Positions 54,961 to 64,000 of a DNA stretch of 64,000 nucleotides are shown here, in pieces. The stretch is taken from NCBI GenBank assembly GCA_000442125.1, contig KE546976.1:1469755-1533754 (forward strand). Reading direction: 5' to 3'. Both the position numbers and the translations under genes were made by a program. Numbering within the stretch: the first letter of the stretch is position 1; every line of letters begins with the position of its first letter. The notes below the pieces were generated by a model that was not told where the DNA came from, ran no database searches, and worked only from the letters and a program-made list of their open reading frames with translations. The DNA is from Opeltia flavorubescens. Its lineage: Eukaryota; Ascomycota; Lecanoromycetes; Teloschistales; Teloschistaceae.

Positions 54961-55389
54961 AGAGTTGATGGGATATATCAGGCTAAAAATAGAAAAAACA
55001 AAGTCGAGGGGGGCGAGTAGGACAGGTGTCAACACAAAGAAAAAGAAAAAAAAAATCGAAATTGGAATGGAGAAGTGAAGTCGAGGAATCGATATAGGCG
55101 GGTTGCTATATTTCAAGAAAACTGCAATTGCAGGTAGACGATTAGAAGAAGAAGCATTCTATAATAAGACCGGTGGACGATGATAAGATCAACCTACTCT
55201 TTGAAAAGAAATCTGCCTAAATCGACTCTAGACGCACTTATTCCCGACTATAGGATAGATCGCGTTGGGAAAGTAATTAAAACTTTGCACATTTCTAAAT
55301 ATCGACCTGACAAATGACCTACCACAGATAGAGAATGGTACACGTAGAGAACACTCCATCGATAGACACCTTCGACGATATATTAGAGA

Positions 55390-56230
55390 GAAAACCTATT
55401 CCAGTCGATGATCGAACGATGGGAGATATGGTTGTAGAGACTGCGGTGAAAGAGGGAATAGTCGTAGCAAAGATCGGTCGGATGCATGAAAGATTCGATT
55501 GATGGGAGGGATAAATGGAAAAGAGTCGGAAGTGGATGGAATGGAGGGATAGGAGTGTATGGGAGAGGATACACCGATACGGATGAAGAAAAAGGAGTAA
55601 AATGGACAAATATTTGGATCGGTTGATGGATAGGAGGGATAAACGGAAGGGGTTCGGGTACTGGACAGAATGAACAGCTGAAGGGTGGATAAAGGAGGCC
55701 ACACCGATATGGATGCATGGGATGAGAAAATGAAAACAATACTTGGATCGATGGATGTGGGTAGGAAAGACGCTGGATGAAGGACTGAGATATTGGCTGA
55801 TTGGGTTACAGGAGTGGAATCGACAGTGGGGTGTTACGACGATGAAGGGGAGGGTATACATGGGATATGGACTATATCCAATCGATAAAAGGAATAAGCG
55901 GAAAGGGGCGGGAAGTGGACGGGATGGAATGCTACCTGGCAGATAAGAGTGACTAGACAGATGAGGATAACCAATATGGAATAGCAAATGGATTGACCGA
56001 GTGGCAGAAAAGACGTCGATCTACAGCCCGGATTCAATAACAGGGAGTGGAAGTTGACATATAATGAAAAGTGGAGGGAATAAAAGGAATCTGGGATAAT
56101 GACTGAATATTCAATAAATTCGATGGATGAATTGAGGAGTGGGCGGATGGATGGGAGGGTAAAGGGGGAAATTACAAATGAAGATGGCAGAATACTCCAG
56201 AGATCGATGAAAGTAATTTTAACGGGCATG
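55390..56230 (+). repeat. GGATGG/GGGATAAA degenerate satellite, period about 120-130 bp
   Basis: CACCGATACGGATG and ATATTTGGATCGGTTGATGG recur at 55570-55640 and again as CACCGATATGGATG and ATACTTGGATCGATGGATG at 55690-55755. GGGATAAAYGGAARRGG also recurs. The long minus-strand Pro/Ser/Phe frames here are repeat artefacts. Confidence 0.55.
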
Positions 56231-56333
56231 CTGTGGGGTTAATGGATAGGTAGAATGACTTACGGAGGGAAATAATAACTGATTAGACAATACTATCGTT
56301 ATTGGAAAACTCGGTAGGTTGAGTTGAGAAAAC

Positions 56334-56510
56334 ACGAGCGAAGCGAGTCCAGCCGCAGGCATAATCGCAAGTCAAGGGATGAAGAAAAGAGTTGGGGGTG
56401 TAGTAGGCTAAGAAAGCAAAAGAAAAGAAAATAAAAATAAAAAAGACAAAAAGAGAAGAAAAAAAACACGAGCGGAGCGAGTAGAGCCAACGGCATGATT
56501 ATAAATAAAT
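56334..56510 (+). repeat. Two further CGAGCGAAGCGAG GC-clusters
   Basis: CGAGCGAAGCGAGTCCAGCC at 56335 and CGAGCGGAGCGAGTAGAGCC at 56468, separated by an A/G-rich stretch, just left of the MITE. Confidence 0.65.
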
Positions 56511-56545
56511 AAAAATGGAAAACAGTATTAGAAGGAACAAGTGTA

Positions 56546-57203
56546 TAGTCGCCCAGGTATGCCAGATTGCCATAACTATTGACTTTTTCACTTTTGACTT
56601 TTGACTTCAGAATTCAGGCCAAATTCACGTACGATACACGGCTCTACCTAGCTACAGCGCCACTAATACTGGTTAGATTCCTATAAAAAGTATATGCACG
56701 GAAAGCGCTCGTTACGCGCTTTCAAACGAGCTGCTTTATACTAGAACCCGATAAGGTAGCGATGTCTTATTCAACTGCGAAGTTTTATTAAAGGCTTAGA
56801 GGGGGCTTCTACTCGTAGGAGGGCTAAGCCCTAGCTGTATCTAATCGGGTTTAAAGCGCTTTGTCCCTACTATAAAAAGCTTAAACGCCAAGCTTCTAGC
56901 TCTTTACTAAGCCCGCTAAGCCCGAAGCGTCTACTAAGCCACTTCACACTATAGGCTATACAGCTTAATATCACACCGAATCCTTGTTACATCTTAATAT
57001 AAAGTATCTTATTTGGAAGCGCATCACGAGCGCTTTCCGTGCATGTAATTTTTATAGGAATCTGACCAGTATTCGTGGTGCTGTGGCTAGGTAGAGCCGT
57101 GTGGCGTACGTGAATTTTGGCCTGAATNCTGGTTTTTCAAAGGTTGTTTTGTNAAAATGAAAAAGTGAAAAAGTTATGGCAATCTGGCACACCTGGGCGA
57201 CCA
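56546..57203. mobile_element. Foldback MITE, 658 bp, TA target duplication
   Basis: The left end starts TAGTCGCCCAGGTATGCC and the right end, reverse-complemented, starts TGGTCGCCCAGGTGTGCC; the first 32 bases differ at two positions. Inverted similarity continues for about 185 bp (AATTCACGTACG, CACGGCTCTACCTAGC, ATTCCTATAAAAA, GCACGGAAAGCGCTCG). The dinucleotide TA flanks both ends (56544-56545 and 57204-57205), consistent with a Tc1/mariner-type non-autonomous element. The centre has no transposase frame but includes nested inverted segments (AACCCGAT at 56747 and ATCGGGTTT at 56843). Ambiguous bases at 57128 and 57153 lie in the right arm. Confidence 0.85.
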
Positions 57204-57359
57204 TACAAGTGAAGTCGAGGTGTCGATATCGACAGGTGGTTATAATAAAGTTTTCTTAGTGCGGCTGAAAAAAAAAAGATTTAAGCGGCCGACTTCGGGA
57301 TCCCACCCATGCACTGAACCAAATTAGTCATCGACTGATCCATTACAGAATTTGACAAT

Positions 57360-58900
57360 TCGATACGTTAAGCACCTAATCTACTCCAGCGACGCAGGCA
57401 GGTCTGATGCTGACAATAATATAAAGAATAATATCCTGATCAAATCCGAGCATAAGTGGGACCAAATCTCGATCCCTCCAAGCTACCTTCCGTGTACACG
57501 CATCGATACCAGCACCTTCTTACGAACCCGTTCCCGGATCAGTGAAGCTCTCAACGCCGGCTCCCATATACCATCCAGCATATACCGAATAATGTGAGTT
57601 GGTTTAGAAGACAATACACAGAAAAAAGGATGATATAAGAATGAATAGTTGAGATCGAATAAGAATGCCCGCGGCAATAAGAGTCCTATACAGGTGAACA
57701 TGTACAAAGTGGAGGCCAGGTAAGTGCAGCTCAACGGAACCAATATAATGACGCTGATATCGACTATAGTACGGACACCCTTTCACGAGCCTGTTTCCAG
57801 ATCGGTGAAGCTCTAAACGCCGGCTTCCTCACCCCTCTCACCCATTCCCAGAGACCAGTGGTGGGATCTACGGAATAACGCACGCCGATAGAAAAAAATG
57901 GACTGTGATTACACGGGAGGGTGGAATGGTCAGAGACGGCAACAAGAGTCCAACACACGTGAAAGTGGGGAGAGAGGGGGCAGGGTAAATGCGGTCTCGA
58001 TGGAATCAACGACACTAACATCGACAATAGTACCTACGAACGAATCCGTCGTCGGATCGGTGAAGCTCTAAATGCCGACTCCCACACTGATATTTATAAT
58101 GCACGCCGACCAAAGAAGATGGATTTTGATTGCAAGAGGGTGGAGTGGTAGATACAGTACCGAGTGAAGATGTCGACACAATGATAGAGTGGCGGGAACA
58201 GGAGTCCCACACATGTGAAGATGGAGAGGATGGAGGCAGGTTGAGTGCGGTCTTGATAGAATCAACGATACTAATATTGACAACAGTACCAGCACCTTTC
58301 GAATCCATTATCGGATCGATGAAGCTCTAAAAGCTGGCTCCGTCACCGACATCCACAATGCACGCCGACGGAATAAAATGGATTGAGATGGGATGAGCTT
58401 GATTGCACGAGGGTGGAATGGCCGACACGACATCGAGCGAGGATGTCGACACAATGAAGAGATGGCAATAAGAGTCCCACACATGTGAAATGCGGAGAGA
58501 GCGGAGGTGGGGCAACGAGACTCCTACCCACATAAACATGTACAAAGTGGAGGCAAAAGTGAGTCCGGTCTGGATGGAATCAACGACACTAACATCGGCG
58601 GCAAAACCGACACTATCCTACGAACCTGTTTCCGGATTAGAGAGATCCAAGTGCCGACTATCTTACCCACTCCACCGGCAACCAAATGAAGAGTGGGAAT
58701 TAAAGCGGAATGCGCCTCACTGTAAGGAGAGAGACAACAGCCATATATACGTGAACGTGGAACCAGAGATCCAACATACATACCCATCCATCTGCCTGCC
58801 TTTTCAATGGAAGGAAGTGCTGGCGGGAACAACAAGGTGTGCAATCAACGCAAGCAGAGAAATAGATCAGGATACTGACATCTGAGACGGCAACGATGAT
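57360..58900 (+). repeat. Degenerate satellite, period about 260 bp, five units
   Basis: Anchor GGATCGGTGAAGCTCTAAAC with GCCGRCTC at about 57536, 57800, 58054 and 58313, with a worn copy near 58633. Other shared blocks: AATCAACGACACTAACATCG, CACACATGTGAAR and GCACGCCGA. Spacings 264, 254 and 259, then about 320 where part of a unit is doubled. Confidence 0.75.
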
Positions 58901-59029
58901 AAATGCCAACAACGGCATCAACACGGACATCTCGGTATGCACACGAAACAGGATACAGTGATCGAACTCTTCGTGCGTGTCGTCTTCTCAGAGTGTCCGT
59001 TGAAGGATATGGAGTAATATTCTTGTCGT

Positions 59030-59560
59030 ATAGAGAACATCTTTTTATCCGGGAGCCGGACTTTTTTTCTTTTGTTCACGGTGTCATTGAAACTACCGAA
59101 CCCGAAGAAAGGATTCAGATCTCTGGGATCTAGATTCTAGGATCACTGGGGAGAAGGGAAAGGGAAAGATGGCGAGGATGGGCAGAGGGAAGTGTGGGTT
59201 GATCGAATCTTTTTCTTTTTTTATCTTTACTGATTTTATTATCATCAGAGGGTTGTGATTATGCCTCCGGCGGGTCCTGCCGGACTGGCCCTCCTCGCTC
59301 CGCTCGATTTTATCGTCTTTTTTTACTACCTTTTCTCAAAGATACCATTGGACTATGGAAGGGTTCAGATCTCTGAAATCTGGACTCAAAGATCTTCCTG
59401 GGTGAGTAGGGGAAGGGGAAGGAGAAGGTAGTGAGGGTAGTTGCGCGAAAGAGGGAATGAGAGTGGGTCCTCGGACTTGTTTTTTTTTTTATTTTTTTTT
59501 TTATTTTTTTTACAGTATCTTTGATACCACCGGTCCCTTGAGAAGGGCAGGATAGCGAGG
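59030..59560 (+). repeat. Direct duplication, offset about 250 bp, with T-runs
   Basis: GGRTTCAGATCTCTGRRATC followed by a GGGAARGGGAARG purine run occurs at 59112 and 59363. A partial third copy of the leading part (GATACCACCGGTCCCTTGAG) is at about 59525. Each is preceded by a T-rich tract. Confidence 0.6.
59262..59312 (+). repeat. Solitary hairpin module with GC-cluster (copy o)
   Basis: GCC-tcc-GGC, then GTCC-tgcc-GGAC, then CTCCTCGCTCCGCTCGATTT, which is the inverted form of the CGAGCGAAGCGAG cluster of 54.3-56.5 kb. It links the telomere-array hairpins and the GC-clusters into one family. Confidence 0.7.
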
Positions 59561-59859
59561 GTAGTAGGAGGACGAGCTGGGAGGAGAAGAACAGGAGGTT
59601 GGAAATGACCATCCTCAGCAATTGGGAGGCAAGTTGGGAGGATATGGGGATGGTGAAGGGCAATGTCTGCTGGTAAAAAGGGAGTCGAAGTGATTAAATA
59701 TACAGAAGAGTCAATTTCTATCATACCGATCTTTTTTTATTTACTCCTTTTAATAACCGTACTGCAAACCAAGCCCAGCCTTATTTCAATATAATTAAAT
59801 CCTTTCCAAGCTATCAATCGCTGACTATATATATGCAGACGATGAAATCAAAGACCTTT

Positions 59860-61100
59860 GAGTGATAACGACAGATGCAATTCTATACACTGAGAGTGTC
59901 CATTATATCAAAATATTGAAAACTGAAATTATTCAAATTCAATCCACTGCAGTTATAATCGAATATCCGGTCTCCTTTCGCACCTATACACCCGGTTGCA
60001 ATGTTAAAAGACGGGAAACTCGAACTGTTAAAAAGAAAGAAAAAGGAGAATTCGAGAGTCCAGATTATCAAATTAATAATAAGGTGGGAACATTCAGATT
60101 CAATCCACTATAGTTACAATTCGATATCCGGCCTCTTCTCGTGTGCACACATCCAGTCCCGATACCAGAAGACCGGGAAATTAAAAAAAAAAATCAAAAA
60201 AAAAATCGAGGAAATTGAACTGTTCATGTCGCCAGATTAATGGAAAATGGGAATATTCGAATTTGAATTTACTGTATTTACAGGCAAATACTCGGTCTCT
60301 TCTCGTGTATATACACCTGGTCTGGACGTGAAAAGAAGGGAAATTGAAAAAAAAAAAAAAAAAAAAAGGTTTCCATTGTCAAAATAGTAAAAAGTCGAGA
60401 TATTTATATTCATTCCACCACAACCACAACCTGATATTTAACTCCCCTTATATTCACACGCCAGGTCCCCAGCGTCAAAAATGCGAAGTAAGAAAAGAAA
60501 AAAAAGAGAGAAACCAAGTATCCAAAATATCAATTTGGCAAGAAATAGAAATATTCGAATTCTATCCACTGCGACTATAATAGGATATCTATGGTGTCCA
60601 GTATATGTATCCCCATCAGCAAAATCAAGAAACGGGAATATCCAATTCCCCCCCCCCCCAAAAAAAAAAGTTAAGTATCTAATTCCACTTTTCGATATTA
60701 TCAAATAGCTGACTGATCATATAGTCAGTTACACCCTCTGATATAGATCAGCCTAGTCTCGACCCCTTTTATTGAAGGAATACATGTCTCAAATTTCAAA
60801 AAAAGAAAAAAAAGAAGAAATCCACCCACTCCAACTCCCCAATATCGTCGAATAGCTAATTGATATTACGGGGATCAAGATTCTCTATCGCGAGTTACCC
60901 AGCCTTGAGGTCATTTGCCCATAGAACAGAATATCCAAATTCTTAAAAAAGAAAAAAAGAAAAAAAAGTAAAAACCTCCACTTTCCAATTCCATCGAAAT
61001 GCTAACAGTATATAGAGGGATACCCCTCGACAATAATCAATTCAAATGCTAATATTATTCTTTTCTTTATTGATCAGATTACAACAATATCAATATCTCA
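59860..61100 (+). repeat. AT-rich degenerate satellite, period about 145-165 bp
   Basis: Anchor AATCCACTG/AATCCACTA or a variant at 59941, 60102, 60266, 60411 and 60562, each followed by a GATATCCGGYCTC-like block and a poly-A/A-rich run. Spacings 161, 164, 145 and 151. Later units (to about 61100) are more worn. Includes a 24-base A run near 60343 and an 11-base C run near 60649. Confidence 0.65.
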
Positions 61101-61206
61101 ACCTGTACTGACTTGCAATTGCCGATTCTTCTATTATCAACTATTTTAATTTTCCCTTTTTTTTCTTTTTCATTCATTCAATCTGGATTCCTTATTGCTT
61201 GTGATT

Positions 61207-61268
61207 GCCTCCGGCGGCCCTTCCGGGGGAGTCCTGCCGGACGGGCCCTCCTCGCTTCGCTCGATTTT
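61207..61268 (+). repeat. Hairpin module with GC-cluster (copy p)
   Basis: GCC-tcc-GGC, a GGCCC-tt-CCGGGGG stem, GTCC-tgcc-GGAC, then CTCCTCGCTTCGCTCGATTT. The preceding TCAATCTGGAT phrase also precedes the leader modules at 13020, 43680 and 43800. Confidence 0.75.
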
Positions 61269-61749
61269 TTTTTTTTTTTTTCAATTTTCAATTTTCAATT
61301 TTCCCCGTGTCAGTCAGTACCCCTTTTTCTTCTCTCTTCCCGTCAATCTAAAGAAAATATTGATTAATTACAATAATCTACTCCATCAGTATCGATATCG
61401 TCGGTCTCATATATTAATAATATCGAAATCTCTCTTTTTTATCACATGCAGTCAAATTCCACTTACAACCCCACTCCCATAATCAATTCCAGGCACCAGA
61501 AATCCAATTCTCAATTTTCCCATTTTAAATTCCGTTTTTTCGATTATTTCAATTATCGACCTTTCCACCTATCAACGTATATTCCCATTATCCCACAGCA
61601 AATTCAATATAACTTGACTTATCGTATATACAATTCTATTAACTGCCAATACTAACAAGATTCACAACATTATCCAGCTGTATAGTATATTGATTCATCT
61701 CCTTTCCAAAATTCCCATCCTATACCCACTCCATTCATCCTATTACACC

Positions 61750-62795
61750 GTCAATTCATTATCATCTATAAGTAATTTCCATTTCATCAACTTTCAAATA
61801 TTCAAAATGCAATTTTCAAAATATTCCCCAGTAGACTTCACGTGTATATTCCATACATCCAGACGTCCAATGGGTCACTACCGTAATATCCCAACATCAA
61901 ATATCGACATTTTCCATTTATCCATCAAAATCATGACCCATTGCATCCCCAACCCATTTGTTCTATTTTGCCCTCTCCGTCCGTTTAGGCCATCTATAAG
62001 TCAACTTGCATCACCAAAGTCAGGAATACATCAACATCCCTAAACAATATCCACTTCTTCAATTGTCCAATTTTAAAAATCGATTTCCCAAATATTCTCG
62101 TATAGAGTTTACCATCCCATTCCATACACCCAAACAGTCAACAGGTCACTGCCCAGGATTCAAATATCGAATATTCCCAATTTCCATTTCTTCAGATTTA
62201 TAATTCGATCCATATCAGATTGTCGAATATCCCCCAGTAGAGTCTATCAGCCCATTCAATACACATACGGGAATGGTTGGTCACCGTCAGAGCATTCAAA
62301 TATCGAAAACTAATAATTTATATTTATTTGTCAGAATCACCACCCAATCCATCTCCATCCCATTGCTTCTATTATCTAGCATATCAAATAGATCATTCCT
62401 CATCTACTCTCGACTTCTCCATCCCAAACAATGCAATATATCAATTTCCCAGATTCCTTCATATATTTCAGCAACTGTCCAATATCCAAAATCAACTTCC
62501 CAAATATATCCAGCAGAGTCTACCAGCTCATTCCATACACTCAAACAGTCAATGGGTCACTGTCATATCATCAAAATATCGAAACATCGAATATTAACAA
62601 TTTCCATTTTTTATCAAAATCATCACCAATTCCATCTTCAATCTATTCCTACTGTTCTCTAGTATATCAAATCGATCATTCCCCATTGATTCTCACCTTC
62701 TCTATCTCAAATACTGCAATATCTCAATATTCCAAATTTCCATTCTATCCATCCACCCATCGACCTTCCATTACCACATCATCTCAAACAGCGTA
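61750..62795 (+). repeat. AT-rich degenerate satellite, period about 137 bp
   Basis: TTCCATACAYYCAAACAGTC-like blocks followed by GGTCACTGYC and AAATATCGAA at about 61849, 62122, 62254 and 62534; intervals 273, 132 and 280, that is, multiples of about 137. Pyrimidine-rich on the + strand, unlike 54-56 kb, which is purine-rich. Confidence 0.6.
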
Positions 62796-62799
62796 AGCA

Positions 62800-63780
62800 T
62801 TGAATAATCACTCTCATTCCTCTCATATCACTCCAATATAGGCCAAATATCCATTTTCCTAATATAGACGTCCTCCACCACCACAACCAGATTCCATACT
62901 ATCAACCCATCTACTCCTCCATCTCATCGAATATCATCTCATACATCGTCAAATAGTACTGTAGGTCACTCTAGAGTATCCCAAATATCCATTCCAACCC
63001 GTAAGATATCATTCCATCACTCCACCACCATGACCAGATCTCATACTATCCTTCCATCTACTCATCCATTTCATCCATATTCCATCTCTACAGCATCTCA
63101 ATCATCATTCTATAGCCCAGTCGTCACTCCAATGTCACTCCAATATATCCCAAATATCCATCCCATCACTCCATCACCATATCCAAATCTCCCACTGTAG
63201 ACCCTTCCATCCATCTCATCATCCAGTAGACCATTCCAATCATCCTATAGTCCATCGATCACTCTGATTCCATCTCATTTCACTGTCAAGTCTGTCAAAT
63301 GTCCATTTCCATCCACCAGACACCTTCCCATTACTCCNCCAGCCTATCCAGAACCCTCTCTATCATCCCATCCACTCATCTCATTATCTACTAGACTACC
63401 CATATCATCTTTCATACCATTCAAATGTACCCCAGACATCTATCCATCCACTCCAGACACCATCCAATCACTCCACCACCACTCCACCACCACAATCAAA
63501 TCTTCTCCAATCATCCCATCCACTCCTCCCATCACCCAGTAGTCTTCTCAGATCATCTCTTATCCATCCCAGCACTCTAGCAATGTTCATCTACAGTAGT
63601 CACAGTCTCTCCATCACTCCCACTGACCTCACCATCGGTCTCATCCACCCTCATTTCTCATCCACCACCCACTTTCTCATTCATTGACAGTCTTCTCATA
63701 GCTACAATCACTTCATGCACTCATTCATCACGTTCATTCTATCCATCTACAGCGACTACTACTCTCCACCACTACAGCCT
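62800..63780 (+). repeat. CCATC-rich degenerate satellite, period about 140-170 bp
   Basis: CCCAAATATCCATYCCA with CATCACTCCACCACCAT recurs at 62976, 63148, 63298 and 63436 (variants). One ambiguous base (63338). In reverse complement it resembles the array at 53420-54230, and it leads into the SINE-like copy F. Confidence 0.6.
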
Positions 63781-64000
63781 CCAAAGGTAGGGTCCTGTCT
63801 CGATCTTTTTTGTCCCACCGTCATGGCCGAAGGCCATTCCTCCCCCACCGCCCACCCTATAATCTACTATGTAATATATGTTCAGATGAAGTGCCGGGTA
63901 AACGGATGTGACGGACCCTGAGACGAAACAGGAAAGGTCCAGACCCTGCATCGAGATCCCCATTGGGATGGAGGAATCGATCCCTCGAGATGGAAAAAAA
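63781..64000 (+). mobile_element. SINE-like element, subfamily 2, copy F (cut by right edge)
   Basis: Opposite orientation to the other copies: CCAAAGGTAGGGTCCTGTCT, GATCTTTTTTGTCCCACCG, hairpin ATGGCC-gaa-GGCCAT, TCCTCCCCCACC, AGTGCCGGGTAAACGGATGT, GGACCCTG, GAATCGATCCCTCGAGATGG and the start of the A-tract at the window end. TGGCCGAAGG and GGAATCGATCCC resemble Pol III A- and B-boxes about 120 bp apart, in the right order; this is suggestive only. Confidence 0.72.

Noticed and set aside
55319-55987. 222-codon minus-strand frame rich in Phe, Ser, Pro, Ile
   Set aside because: It lies on a purine-rich satellite whose complement naturally encodes such residues; no start context or domain.
60640-60670. 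C-run followed by A-run as a mobile element tail
   Set aside because: Simple homopolymer expansion within an A-rich satellite is sufficient; no element body is attached.
59883-60708. Lys- or Phe-rich frames in the A-rich array as small genes
   Set aside because: Explained by A-runs in the satellite; no conserved residues.
63781-64000. Calling the SINE-like family tRNA-derived
   Set aside because: A- and B-box-like words exist but the B-like word is next to the A-tract and no cloverleaf could be drawn, so origin is left open.
1-64000. tRNA, rRNA or mitochondrial-derived genes
   Set aside because: I looked for tRNA cloverleaf cores and conserved rRNA blocks by eye and found none that I could support; short GC hairpins resemble mitochondrial GC-clusters but the genes here are nuclear in type.

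Overview
The window reads as nuclear DNA of a filamentous ascomycete fungus. Protein genes have short GT-AG introns (43, 44, 55 and 55 bp, two with a CTGAT branch site), secreted proteins with fungal architectures, a berberine-bridge-type oxidase and a T5orf172/MUG113-type GIY-YIG protein. A leotiomycete is my guess from general resemblance only. Nine ambiguous bases (n) lie in the sequence, most in or beside repeats or gene relics.

The left 9.7 kb is ordinary gene space. It holds a secreted Cys-containing protein cut by the left edge (-), a coiled-coil protein of unknown function (-), a divergently transcribed GIY-YIG-domain protein (+), a three-exon secreted FAD-linked oxidase (-), and two small secreted proteins (+), the second with a Cys-rich N-terminal module and a jelly-roll-like C-terminal domain. 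Four of these six products carry signal peptides, so this end looks rich in extracellular functions.

From about 9.7 kb to the right edge the sequence is repeat-dominated and looks subtelomeric or heterochromatic. It contains (i) two telomere-like C-rich blocks (13.0-13.8 and 43.7-44.9 kb) studded with a double hairpin whose second stem varies only in compensated ways; (ii) six copies of a SINE-like element with an internal A-tract and a conserved segment beyond it (10.2, 27.2, 40.2, 48.7, 53.2 and 63.8 kb); (iii) at least ten degenerate satellite arrays, several with periods near 150 bp; (iv) a 658-bp foldback MITE at 56.5-57.2 kb; (v) small GC-rich hairpin motifs embedded in AT-rich arrays.

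Genes in this part are few or decayed. A proline/arginine-rich multicopy family has one intact member (30.5-31.1 kb, with a 5'-leader intron) and several broken copies. Relics include RecQ-type helicase motifs (35.9-37.3 kb), an SMC6 fragment (33.8-34.1 kb), a P-loop helicase-like scrap (46.3 kb) and Gln/Ser-rich or coiled-coil pseudogenes whose stops are all explainable by C-to-T change. RecQ relics, telomere-like repeats and satellites together fit a subtelomere. From 53.2 kb to the right edge the elements and satellites are arranged head to head, as a large, highly degenerate inverted structure.
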